Part shown: in pieces, positions 40,824-50,359 of the stretch
Layout of the letters: every line of letters starts with the position of its first letter
Position numbering within the stretch: the first letter of the stretch is position 1
NCBI GenBank assembly: GCA_022641835.1
Contig: CP048723.1
Location: forward strand, 186,001 to 250,000
Direction of reading: 5' to 3'
Length of the DNA: 64,000 bases
DNA from: Petasospora fabianii
Lineage: Eukaryota > Ascomycota > Saccharomycetes > Phaffomycetales > Wickerhamomycetaceae
Made by a program: the position numbers and the translations under genes
The notes under the pieces: model-generated
What the model was told of the DNA's origin: nothing
Seen by the model: the letters and a program-made list of their open reading frames with translations, nothing else
Database searches by the model: none

Positions 40824-43100
40824 ATGACCAAGTTCAGTAACCGTCGTTGCGATGAGTGTCGTCGTCGAAAGAAACGCTGTAATATGCCACTAAACACCAG
40901 CAGATGTGACTACTGCTCTAAGAAGGACATTCCTTGTGTTTACAAAGACGAAGGGCTCCAGATCATGCACTATAATCCAAACTCTGGCGGGATGATCTCA
41001 ATACCGTTTTCACTTGAGGCTGATCACCCGCTCTTGAGCATGTCAGGAACTGGAGATCTGATACACAGGGATAAGTTCAGCACAGTTCACATTGATCAGA
41101 TGAGTCTCGGCCAGTCTGGTAAAGGTGTCAAAAGAAGAAGAGAAAGTGCATCAAGAAATGCTCTTGAACAATCCGAAAATGTAACCACTTCTTCTTTGAT
41201 CTCTGCTATCAACAGTACTGTGAAGACTTATCTACCGACAAAGAAGGCTCAACAGGAACATTCGTGTAAGAGCTCTATGGCATTCACTAAAATGGCCAAA
41301 TTGTATCTTCCCAAGATAACCGAGCAGGGAAACTTTGACAGTCCTGTATTTGATGAGGAGCTAGTAAGAAGCTCTGTTCCAGAAACTCTCAAGATCCCTG
41401 AAGAGATCTCTCTAACTGATTTCCTCTTCAGCTCTACAAGAATCCATAGTCTTGATGGTACGACTGAAGACCCGGCAAAACTATTGAATCTTGCACTTGG
41501 TGAGATAAAGTCGTTCCTCGACAATGACAAGCAAAGTGGTGACGTGATAGATGTGTTGAGGGAAAGAGGATATTTGGTAAGCACTGAAAGTCCCGATGCC
41601 AATAATCCACAGCTTTGCCTGAAAAAGAGGAGAACATCAATAACCGAAGGTCTCACACCTGTGAAATCGTTTGATGAAGTTGATTTCACCGTTAATGTGC
41701 CTAATCTCTCCACTGATTACTTCGTCGAAAAGGCAGGTATCACACTCGAAGATGGCAAGAGAAAATTTTGTGATGTTATTGGTGATGGATCATTAAATGA
41801 GGTGATATCCACCGTCCTTTTCAATCAGTTCTGTGGTATCACCCCAATTGATAAGGCTACTGTGGAACAGACTACACCAGATGAAAAGATGACTTCTCCT
41901 CCAGAGAATCATGATTCGTCAACAACAATTTCAAGATCGTACCTCTCTGTCGTGCTCCCACTTGTTGCAGGTAATGCTACTGTTCTCAAAGCTTCTATGC
42001 TCCTTGGATATTACCACTGGATGCAAGAAAATCCAGATGATATGCTCTCTGTGCTTTCAGATGATATGCATCGTCTCCACTTGGAAGTCGTTACTGAGCT
42101 ACAAGAACGTCTGACTAACACCACCTCGCTTTGCTGTGATCACACAATAATGTGTACAATCCTACTCCTCAACCTTGAACATCTTCTCGGGTTCCGCTCA
42201 TCCCTTTGGCAAAAGCTCCTGGTTCTCCTCCATAACCTCATCAAGTTCCGTGGTGGAGTTAAAGAGCTCACTTCTACACTGACAGGAATGTGTCTCTTAA
42301 GAATCATGTCTGGAACTCTTTGTATGGGAATGCTATCTTTCGTTCCGGAGTCTATGGAGACTCATGAAGTTATCAATTTGATTGACTTTGCATACTTGCT
42401 TGATACGAAGCCACATTATCAGTTCTATGATATGGTGAACACTCGTCCAGACCTCGTATGGGGTAATATGAAGGAATTGTTAAGATCCTATGCTAATGTT
42501 TTCCAAATGCATAATCTATCAGGCATTTCATACTTTGCTAACATGAAGGATCCAGATGGAGAGAGGTTTGGTGATTATGGAAGTGTATCAGTACAAAATT
42601 TGGAATACGCAGTGACAAACAGTGAAAAGCTTGCAAAGCAGATTGTTAAAACCATTGAAACTATGAATATGGAGAGCATGCAGCAAAAGTATCAGGTCCA
42701 GTATAAGTTTGCCCTAAAGAGCTCATTACTTTGTCTATACCAGATGGTCTTCAGGTTCAATTCATTAACTCCAAAGACTGTACTTATGGTAAGGGATCTG
42801 CTTGTCGATGTTGAGAGCGTCTTTGCTGAGTTAGAACAGCTAAGTAATATGGAGCTAAAAGACACGTTGGTGTTTGTTTTACCACTGTTTGTACTTGGTG
42901 TCGATATCGTTTCACAGACGAGAAGAGCTTGGTACAAGGAAAATATGGAGAAGCTATATGAGAGATCTAAAAAGGAGTGTTTAAAGACTTGTTTGGAGAT
43001 GTTAAAGGCAGTTTGGGATCTCAATGTCACTGGTTTGACTTATATTGATAGCAAGATGACCTCGCAGCAGATGGGGTATATGTTGCCCTTCTGTGCTTGA
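40824..43100 (+). CDS. Zn(II)2Cys6 transcription factor
   Basis: 758 aa. The zinc cluster is at the N-terminus with cysteines 9, 12, 19, 28, 31 and 38 in the order C-x2-C-x6-C-x8-C-x2-C-x6-C (CDECRRRKKRCNMPLNTSRC then DYCSKKDIPC). A basic stretch KRRRES at about 95 may add nuclear targeting. The remainder is a largely helical middle-homology-type region (about 330-740) that contains LLGYYHWMQENP and LCCDHTIMCTILLLNLEHLLGFRSS. It should bind DNA as a dimer at CGG half-sites; no coiled-coil linker is obvious. I recognise no specific orthologue, so target genes remain unknown. The gene is convergent with GVP36. Confidence 0.9.
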   Translation: MTKFSNRRCDECRRRKKRCNMPLNTSRCDYCSKKDIPCVYKDEGLQIMHYNPNSGGMISIPFSLEADHPLLSMSGTGDLIHRDKFSTVHIDQMSLGQSGKGVKRRRESASRNALEQSENVTTSSLISAINSTVKTYLPTKKAQQEHSCKSSMAFTKMAKLYLPKITEQGNFDSPVFDEELVRSSVPETLKIPEEISLTDFLFSSTRIHSLDGTTEDPAKLLNLALGEIKSFLDNDKQSGDVIDVLRERGYLVSTESPDANNPQLCLKKRRTSITEGLTPVKSFDEVDFTVNVPNLSTDYFVEKAGITLEDGKRKFCDVIGDGSLNEVISTVLFNQFCGITPIDKATVEQTTPDEKMTSPPENHDSSTTISRSYLSVVLPLVAGNATVLKASMLLGYYHWMQENPDDMLSVLSDDMHRLHLEVVTELQERLTNTTSLCCDHTIMCTILLLNLEHLLGFRSSLWQKLLVLLHNLIKFRGGVKELTSTLTGMCLLRIMSGTLCMGMLSFVPESMETHEVINLIDFAYLLDTKPHYQFYDMVNTRPDLVWGNMKELLRSYANVFQMHNLSGISYFANMKDPDGERFGDYGSVSVQNLEYAVTNSEKLAKQIVKTIETMNMESMQQKYQVQYKFALKSSLLCLYQMVFRFNSLTPKTVLMVRDLLVDVESVFAELEQLSNMELKDTLVFVLPLFVLGVDIVSQTRRAWYKENMEKLYERSKKECLKTCLEMLKAVWDLNVTGLTYIDSKMTSQQMGYMLPFCA

Positions 43101-43443
43101 TGTTGGAAGAGGTTCTGGCTGGTCCAGGATCTCAAGGCTAATGTAAAACTTGTACCTGATTTTGACATTGAAATATAATTGTAAGCTAATTCAAAGAAAG
43201 ACCTTCTGGGAATGCATTCGGACATAGGTGTCTTCAGTCTTCAATCAGCTACGTTGTCAGACCAGAAGTATCATAACTTGATATAACTTGATAGTGATGA
43301 CTTATCTAGAACACACTTACGAGTACGATTGATTAATCAATTGCACCCGGCTACAAGCTAGTGGTTTCAAAAGACGTGTATAAAGAACCAATCATCGTTC
43401 AACTGATGAGACAAAAAACAAAGAACACCAGAACACTCAATGC
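43101..43443. other. Convergent 3' region of the zinc-cluster gene and GVP36
   Basis: No ORF, RNA gene or repeat recognised. Confidence 0.35.
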
Positions 43444-44400
43444 TTAGATATCAGCATCCTCAACATCGGACAAGACCTTACCACCAGCATCATCTCTCAA
43501 GTTTTGCAAGTTTGGCAACAATTGTTCGAGCAATTCACTAGCAGCCTTGTGGTATGCCAACTGAGCAGTGATAAACTCCACAAGCTCACTGAGAACACTG
43601 GCGCCTTCAACAGTCTGCTTCATGACAGCCACGGCATCTTCAGTGGCAGCGGCGAACTCATCTTCCAAAGTCTCCAAAGTGACTCTTAATGAAGCCTCCT
43701 TCTCTGGCTTAGCAGTCTTGAGAGATGCACGAGCAGCATCATAGGAAAGTCTCTTGTTCTCAACAGCACGACGGGACTTATCGGCACGCAATAAGTTCTC
43801 CTTAAGTTGCTTCTTAAACTGAGCATTAACTTTGGTACGAATCAATTTGTCCTGTTGGAGTCTTGCCTCACCAATCTTGGCTTCTGTCTGACCAACCTGT
43901 GTCAATCCTTGGGCGATGAGGTCAAACGAGTCATCTGTAGACTGCTGTTGGATCTTGAGGGCAGAAAGGTTTGTAGAAGTGGAGATGGCATGGTTGAGTG
44001 TCTTTGGCTGTGTACGAGGGTTCTGAGCAATTAAAATGGACTGTGCCTCAGAAGTTGTGCGAGCATTGGCGAGCTTCTCCACTTTTGTAGAGATGGTCTT
44101 GGAGATCTCAGTGACGGACTCCCTCAAATTGGCCGGGTAATCGTAGGCCTCAGTCTCGTAGGTCGAAGTAACCGAAAGGAGATTGTTGTAAACAGTCTTC
44201 AAAGTCTCAATCTTCTTCTCAAGGTCAGTGTACTCCTGTGGCAACTGAGAGATGTCATCGGTCTGACCAAGACGCTCCTGCAGCTGACGAGCAGTTCTCT
44301 GGGCGAGCGGAGAGAGCTCAGAGGAGAGCTTCTGGCCCTCCTTAACGGCCTCAGCGAGGCCATCCTGGAATGTCTTTGAAAAGTTCTGGAAGAATGACAT
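43444..44400 (-). CDS. GVP36: BAR-domain Golgi vesicle protein Gvp36
   Basis: 318 aa against 326 in S. cerevisiae. The N-terminus MSFFQNFSKTFQDGL is amphipathic. PLAQRTARQLQERLGQTDDISQLPQEYTDLEKKI aligns closely with ScGvp36 (SLAQSTQRMVQERLGQVTDISQLPREYTELEDKV). The rest is coiled-coil BAR fold (KADKSRR...RLSYDAARASL, PEKEASLRVTLETLEDEFA). Gvp36 binds curved Golgi and endocytic membranes and takes part in vesicle formation and endocytosis. The TATA and leader region upstream hold a CC-N6-GG element at 44521-44530 (CCCATATCGG followed by GAAA). APQ12, its S. cerevisiae neighbour, is close by in this window. Confidence 0.94.
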   Translation of the reverse strand: MSFFQNFSKTFQDGLAEAVKEGQKLSSELSPLAQRTARQLQERLGQTDDISQLPQEYTDLEKKIETLKTVYNNLLSVTSTYETEAYDYPANLRESVTEISKTISTKVEKLANARTTSEAQSILIAQNPRTQPKTLNHAISTSTNLSALKIQQQSTDDSFDLIAQGLTQVGQTEAKIGEARLQQDKLIRTKVNAQFKKQLKENLLRADKSRRAVENKRLSYDAARASLKTAKPEKEASLRVTLETLEDEFAAATEDAVAVMKQTVEGASVLSELVEFITAQLAYHKAASELLEQLLPNLQNLRDDAGGKVLSDVEDADI

Positions 44401-44656
44401 ATCTTAATCAATTGCAATGTTGATACATGTACAAAAGGGGGCTGGAAGGGGCTATATACTGTGCTGGTTTGGCTGTTTTTGAAAGACGTGTTAGTCGAAT
44501 TCGCGAACCTGGGGTAAATGCCCATATCGGGAAATATTACTGTATTAGGACATGATCATATATAGACATTCTCAGCACTACACTTTACTGGTCACCAATC
44601 AATATAAATCATGAAGGTCTATGCATTATTTGGTCTGGCCGCATTGTCTTTAGATA

Positions 44657-46999
44657 TCACAGATTGGCCAGTTCCATCTCTTCCTCGTGTGTCAGCATTG
44701 GCTGGTCACCATCTTCGTCAACTTCACCATGCATTTTTAAGACATGTTCTCTCTGTTCACCTTGGAATGCCTGTAATTGAGCCAAATCCCAGATTGAGAC
44801 ACCTTCTTGGTCTTTCGGATCTGTTGGTTGTGCCATAGTTCTTAAGAACTGCTTAGCAGTAGCCACAGCCATATCCGTTGACATATTCGTATCGGCATCA
44901 CTCAAGCCCTGTGCAATCCATTTAGGCAATTGACTCTTCTTTCTAGCAAAACGACGATCAGCTAGAACCATGATACCGTAATCATCCTTACCTCTCAAGA
45001 CTCTTCCCAAACATTGTGCAGCATGTCTCATGGCGTCGAAAGATAAGAAATCATTCTCTCTGATTTGGTAGTGATCTCTAAGGAACTCCAAACGGGCCTT
45101 CAATATACGAGACTCGGTATACTGGAAAGGAATACCAATCATAAGCACAGTACGACCATATTGATGATCAAAATCGATACCTTCAGATACTTTACCACGA
45201 GCAACAGAGAGTAACACTGCACCACGACCATTTGAACATGCAGTACGATACGTCTCAAGTGCCAACGATGTCTCTTGAGCATCTGGTGTCTCAACAAGAA
45301 TCAGCTTGTACTTCCACACTTCATCCAAAATACCCATGTTTTGCCACATTGAGATGATGGATTCCATGTAAAGATAGGATGGGAAGAAGACAACCATTCC
45401 ATCTGGTGTGATCTTGGAAAATTCAATCAGCAAAGAACCATAGTTTCTAACAATACTAGGATCGTTTCTAATCTCAAATCTGGATGAGATAGCAACTTGG
45501 TCCGAACCCTTCGTGACAATCATTGGAAGGAAGGATTTCTTGGCAAGTGTCATGGTATAGGATTCTTGGATCACAGTGGTGAAGTTGAGCATACGTGGAT
45601 ACATGTCCAATGGAGAGATGGTACCCGACGTGATGATCACAGCATGGAATTTGTCAAAGATTGGTTTGATGGCAATAGATGCATCCAAACAGGTAAATCT
45701 CAAGATTGGATTTGGAACAGTAGCATTCTCCGTTTCATACGGTTCCAAAATCAGTTGGAATCCTTGTTCATAAGTTGAAATCAACGTGGCAAACGTGGCG
45801 ACGTCTTTCAAGGCAGCATACTCCTCAACATCCGTTATCTCAAGCGTCCTCACCAAGAGCGATAATCGTTCAGAACAGAACCGCAGTGGCTTCCTTTCTA
45901 TGAATGTCAACTGCTTCAAATGTTGTAAGAATGAAATCGGTGTCTCGGAAATGACATGCAACACTTTCATTCTCGTCTTCAAGTATTCGATAAATCTCTT
46001 GATGAACGCGACAAAGTGTTCAGCACGTCTGATATTACCAGGAATAGCTTCCTTTAGTAAGTCATCCGAAAGTACTGGGGTTTCCATCATGTCCCTATCC
46101 TGATTAATGATGTCAGAAGCAGACAAACCTTGCACAAGCTTCTCATATTCATCTTGCAACTTCTTCGCATCCGTCTTCTTAACATCATCAATTCTCTTGT
46201 TCAAAGTCGTAGCACCTTTTGAAGCCTTCTTTAGCATATCACTTGTGATATCGATGGATAAAGATTCGATACAAACGTTATCAATGTTGTGCGCCTCGTC
46301 AAAGATGATGATGGAATCCTTCGACAGCTCCTTGGACACCCTTTCAGAGATCTTTGGGTCCAATAAATAGTGATAGGAATAAATAATGATGTTGCAGAAT
46401 GGAATCATTCGACGAACAGCAAAGTATGGACAGGTCTTGTTAGACTTGCAAAAGTTTGTGAGTTGCTCAAAGGAGTATACACCAGGTGGAACCAAATTGT
46501 CAGGTTCCATATCGTAAAGATTCTCATGATACTCACACAGTTGAGCAGTTTCATCACCTGCCTGAAGTTTAGCCTTTGAGAGACCATTGGTCAGTCTTCG
46601 ACATTTTTCATCCACAATTGATCCACTCTTTTCCTTGTTGACGGTCGGATTGAGACACAAGTTCTTTCTTGATGTAAGACCCAGTCCTCTGAAATCTTCA
46701 ACATAACCCAACTCCTTAGCACGATATTCCATCAAGTTGTGCAGCTCAATCAGGGCTTTTTCAATTTCCGACATGGTACGGGAACAGTACACAATCTTTC
46801 GATGTTCCTGGTAGTGCATCTGATAGGCAACTGTGAGAGAGAGAAGGGAAACAGTTTTACCAGTACCTGAGGGCATTTCCAGGATACTGTTTCCTCCAAC
46901 ATCTAGCGTCTTCTTGATATCAGACATGTACGCATACTGCTCTGGATATATACGGGGATAGGGAAACAGCACGGGCAAGTCATCGATGTAGAACTTCAT
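44657..46999 (-). CDS. RAD3: TFIIH 5'-3' DNA helicase Rad3 (XPD)
   Basis: 780 aa, almost the 778 of S. cerevisiae, and nearly identical over long stretches. Walker A is PSGTGKT at residues 43-49 (Lys48), the DEAH box is IIFDEAHNID near 233, and HD2 motifs GRTVLMIGIPFQYTE and AAQCLGRVLRGKDDYG are intact. The four cysteines of the 4Fe-4S cluster are present (SRKNLC, DEKC, QLC, NKTC). Rad3 opens DNA around lesions in nucleotide excision repair and is a structural part of TFIIH in transcription initiation. The upstream region shares a 13-bp identical core with the KTR gene promoter. A short ORF on the opposite strand near 44.6-44.8 kb is a shadow. Confidence 0.98.
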   Translation of the reverse strand: MKFYIDDLPVLFPYPRIYPEQYAYMSDIKKTLDVGGNSILEMPSGTGKTVSLLSLTVAYQMHYQEHRKIVYCSRTMSEIEKALIELHNLMEYRAKELGYVEDFRGLGLTSRKNLCLNPTVNKEKSGSIVDEKCRRLTNGLSKAKLQAGDETAQLCEYHENLYDMEPDNLVPPGVYSFEQLTNFCKSNKTCPYFAVRRMIPFCNIIIYSYHYLLDPKISERVSKELSKDSIIIFDEAHNIDNVCIESLSIDITSDMLKKASKGATTLNKRIDDVKKTDAKKLQDEYEKLVQGLSASDIINQDRDMMETPVLSDDLLKEAIPGNIRRAEHFVAFIKRFIEYLKTRMKVLHVISETPISFLQHLKQLTFIERKPLRFCSERLSLLVRTLEITDVEEYAALKDVATFATLISTYEQGFQLILEPYETENATVPNPILRFTCLDASIAIKPIFDKFHAVIITSGTISPLDMYPRMLNFTTVIQESYTMTLAKKSFLPMIVTKGSDQVAISSRFEIRNDPSIVRNYGSLLIEFSKITPDGMVVFFPSYLYMESIISMWQNMGILDEVWKYKLILVETPDAQETSLALETYRTACSNGRGAVLLSVARGKVSEGIDFDHQYGRTVLMIGIPFQYTESRILKARLEFLRDHYQIRENDFLSFDAMRHAAQCLGRVLRGKDDYGIMVLADRRFARKKSQLPKWIAQGLSDADTNMSTDMAVATAKQFLRTMAQPTDPKDQEGVSIWDLAQLQAFQGEQREHVLKMHGEVDEDGDQPMLTHEEEMELANL

Positions 47000-47397
47000 G
47001 GTTTTGTGTGTCTATGAAAGGTTAGGTCTAGGTTATGGGTGGCGTTGATGATCGTAAAGGGATAAAAATGAGTTCAATTAGGGTGAAAATTGAGACAATT
47101 AGGCAGCACAGTAAAGTGAAATCCTTAGGAGGGAGTCAAACTATTCCTGGAAAAGCTAGTTGATGTTTGGTTGCTGTGTAAACTGAGGAGACGGGGAGGT
47201 AAGAGTTGATCTGATGGGCCGCGACACAAAGCGCAAAGACCCGAAAAAAGACTAAAATGTCCTAATTTGGGAAATTACGCTTATTGGCACCAATTGGATA
47301 AGAACCCCTTATTCTTACAAACATTGATCTCGGCTGTTGATATAACACAATCGTATAATACGCGTTTTCATTTATTTAGTCCATATCATCATGATTT
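47000..47397 (-). promoter_or_regulatory. RAD3 upstream region with shared GC/A-rich element and CC-N6-GG site
   Basis: CGCGACACAAAGC at 47220-47232 (extended match to about 47242) recurs in the KTR promoter at 55394-55406. CCTAATTTGG followed by GAAA is at 47261-47270, a near-match to the Mcm1 box. No ORF. Confidence 0.5.
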
Positions 47398-49422
47398 TCA
47401 AAGTTGAAAATCGTTCGTTTTGTCGTTAGAGCTGTCCAGCATCTCTTCATCTCCAAATGCCTTCAAAATCTCTTCAATATAGCCCCTCTCATCACCAAAG
47501 TCTAATTGATCAAGCTTTTGTCCAAGCATTTCACCCTCATGATCATATATAGTACTACCTGTGTCAGTGCTCATCACCTCGTTATCATGCTTCAAACTTT
47601 CAACATCCTCATCAAGATCAGCGAGATCAGGATTTGTGATTCTCAACTTTGATCTTCTCTTACTAGACACCAATACTTGAACATCTCTCTCACCCAAGAA
47701 CTCATCAATCTTGTTCTCTTCATCATCCGCAACACCACTACCACTTCTCAAACTGGCCTTTGACTGGTTGTTATACTGTGAGTACATCTGATCTTGCATA
47801 TCCTCATAGTCTTCTGGGTTGGCAAATGGTCCAGATGCACGTGTACGAGTACGAGCAGGTGATGGTCTTGAGTATAAACCTTTCATGAATGGTAATCCTG
47901 ATGCGGTTTGATGCGAGTGATGTACCTGTTGCGGTGTGGAGACTGGAGTTGTTCCTTCAAAAGTGAACGCATCGACGGACTGACGCTTTTGGAGGGTTGG
48001 CGTTGTTGTTAGCTTGCGGGTATATTCATCACGTTTGTAATTCCAGGATGTTATGCTGGCTTGATCTGATACCATTGCTTTGAAATACTCATCGGAGTAA
48101 GCTGTCGTGCTACTTGAACTGTCACTGTCATTAACATAGTGTGATCCCCTAATGTATCTCTTCCATAGGAAGAAGGCAATGATAGCAATAAGGGCGATAG
48201 CGACTATTGGTACCACTGTGGCAATGGCGATTGTACTCTTACTCGATCCAGAGCTGTGCGATACTGCTGTCGTTGAAGCTGATGCAACGGCAGATGTTGT
48301 AGCAGCGACGACGTTTGTAGTATGCGAAGATATGCTGTTGGCAGAGGTCTGAGATGACTTCTGAGACGAAGTCGAGCTTTCTTTTGAAGAGGAAGAAGCA
48401 GAAGATGTAGTAGGCACAGATGAAGATATGCTTAAACTAAATGATTCGGTGGTACCAAAGTTCTTGACATCATACAAGTTCAATTGGTAACCGGTACCAT
48501 CTCTCTTATTTGATGCGCTCCCTTTTGAGATTGAGATCAATGTATCATCCACGACAACGGCACCAATACAAGTTTTGGGTTTGAAGTCACCTTTTCCGGT
48601 AATATTTTGCCACTTCCACTCATCAGTCATGTTCAACCTCAGTACATAAGGACTTGCCCAACTGTTACCGAGTTCGCCACCAATCACAACCATGCTATCA
48701 GCATTTGCACTGTCATTGGAGAAAACTGGTATCACGAGTGGGTTTATACGGGAGTTGACGCTAAATTCTGCAGATTTGACAGTTTTGAAAGTCCATGAAC
48801 CGTATTCCCATAGAGCTATTTGAAACATGCTGACCCATCCACTCGATGCCTTACCCCCAATGAGAATGTTGGCCTTTGCATTGATATCGAGAATGGCATT
48901 GGATGCTCCATAGAATGAAGTTGGTGCCACCGAAGTCATCACTGATTGAAGTGTCTTCTTTGTTGGGTTTAGTTCGAGGAGACGATTAGTGATGGAGTTT
49001 GACTGACGACCACCATATATGTAAATGAGTTCCTTTCCTGATTTTGAGTCGTAAGATGTCATGAGAGTAGAGTCTGTGTAAAACTGTGTTGTGTTTTGAG
49101 AAAGTGTTGTATCGAATGTTAAGGTGTCCCATTCATTGTTATCATTTAGTTCAAGTATATTCATCATCTCATCGTCTGAGTCTTGGAAGAACGCATATAG
49201 TTGTCCATTTGCAAGTGCTAGGGAATAGTTCCCCTTTGTTGGTGCATCGATGAGCGATGATGTTGTAACAGATTGTCCAGACGTGAACTTATCCAAGAAG
49301 TCAACTTCTATCAAATCATTGGTGGAGAGTTTAAGATATGCCTTCTTAGTGGAGGGCGATACAAGGGTATCCCATGTTGCATGGACAACACCTAGTAGTG
49401 ATAGTAAGGCCATGTGCCTCAT
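47398..49422 (-). CDS. Kelch-like single-pass plasma-membrane protein
   Basis: 674 aa. Signal peptide MRHMALLSLLGVVHA; lumenal/external part (about 16-325) is a Kelch-type beta-propeller with repeated GG turns (IYIYGGRQSNS, ILIGGKASSGW, MVVIGGELGNSW). A Ser/Thr-rich stalk (about 330-393) leads to one membrane span IAIATVVPIVAIALIAIIAFFLW (about 395-419) and a 250-residue cytosolic tail. The tail has a conserved-looking block DEFLGERDVQVLVSSKRRSK (about 588) and an acidic end. The tail block recalls polarity-linked yeast membrane proteins such as Skg6/Tos2, but I would not name an orthologue. A role in cell-surface sensing or polarity is inference. It is divergent from SAK1. Confidence 0.88.
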   Translation of the reverse strand: MRHMALLSLLGVVHATWDTLVSPSTKKAYLKLSTNDLIEVDFLDKFTSGQSVTTSSLIDAPTKGNYSLALANGQLYAFFQDSDDEMMNILELNDNNEWDTLTFDTTLSQNTTQFYTDSTLMTSYDSKSGKELIYIYGGRQSNSITNRLLELNPTKKTLQSVMTSVAPTSFYGASNAILDINAKANILIGGKASSGWVSMFQIALWEYGSWTFKTVKSAEFSVNSRINPLVIPVFSNDSANADSMVVIGGELGNSWASPYVLRLNMTDEWKWQNITGKGDFKPKTCIGAVVVDDTLISISKGSASNKRDGTGYQLNLYDVKNFGTTESFSLSISSSVPTTSSASSSSKESSTSSQKSSQTSANSISSHTTNVVAATTSAVASASTTAVSHSSGSSKSTIAIATVVPIVAIALIAIIAFFLWKRYIRGSHYVNDSDSSSSTTAYSDEYFKAMVSDQASITSWNYKRDEYTRKLTTTPTLQKRQSVDAFTFEGTTPVSTPQQVHHSHQTASGLPFMKGLYSRPSPARTRTRASGPFANPEDYEDMQDQMYSQYNNQSKASLRSGSGVADDEENKIDEFLGERDVQVLVSSKRRSKLRITNPDLADLDEDVESLKHDNEVMSTDTGSTIYDHEGEMLGQKLDQLDFGDERGYIEEILKAFGDEEMLDSSNDKTNDFQL

Positions 49423-50359
49423 TCTGGGTTGTTGTGGGTCCTTTAATTACAGAGTAAGTATGGGGTAAATAAGTAGAACAACAAAGATCAAGTCTCAAAA
49501 CGCAGGGGAACCGGGAAACCGTATAATCGCAAAAGATTAGAGAGAACAAAAAAAGGTAAACAAAGGGTTTCCCGATACGGAAAAATTGTGTCACGTGATC
49601 TCCAAGAAAAATAAAAAATAACCGAGTCACGTGATCTGACAATATATATTCGAGTCACGTGATACTTTTACATTAGTTGCCCTAACTACATTTTTTTTTA
49701 CGTATTGTCATCTATTATACTGATGATTTAACTAGCAAGTTCTATAGAAGTGGCATAATAAAATGTTCATTAAAGGTATTTGTGAGTTGTAACATATTGC
49801 TATCTGATGATCTTTGCAGTACCTTGCTGGCGCAAAGAAATATTTGAAGAGCAATACTAATATTTGGACTAAGCAATGTATCGAGGTTGCTTCAAGTTGT
49901 ATGGTGCCTTTTTAATATATGAACTAGCTGTTTTCCAAGGGAGAAGGTTCTAATATCATCCCCCATATGGACAATAGATACTTTCAACCTAACAAACGCA
50001 TTGTTCTATTGCTGCAAAGACAGCATCTATCCGAGAAACAACCCCCTCAGATTTCCCCGCGGGCTTCACTGCCCCAGAAAGCCACATCTGTCACACGCAT
50101 GCGCACACGTCTCCACGCGCGCTGCTTCCCACTCCGCTAAATTCAGTCATCTCCACATTTCCAGCAATTTCTATCTTGATCCCACCTTTGTTTGCACCAC
50201 AACACACACCTTAATCCACTTCTAACTAGTTCCATTACCTTCTCTAGACACTATACTGCCAACCGCTCTGTCAAATACATACTTTTTCCTATCCTATTCG
50301 ATTGCCGCCCACCCTGTCAGTATTGCCACCCCTAACCGCCGCCCCACAACCACCTCGTT
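49423..50359. promoter_or_regulatory. Divergent Kelch-gene/SAK1 promoter with three TCACGTGA boxes
   Basis: TCACGTGA stands at 49591-49598, 49627-49634 and 49655-49662. The last two share the longer match CGAGTCACGTGAT. A TTTCC-N6-GGAAA palindrome lies at about 49568-49583. The SAK1 leader (50010-50359) is C-rich and pyrimidine-rich. No ORF or RNA gene. Confidence 0.6.

Noticed and set aside
44611-44838. 75-aa plus-strand ORF with a signal-like start
   Set aside because: Lies antisense to the RAD3 C-terminus; the intact RAD3 frame explains the openness.
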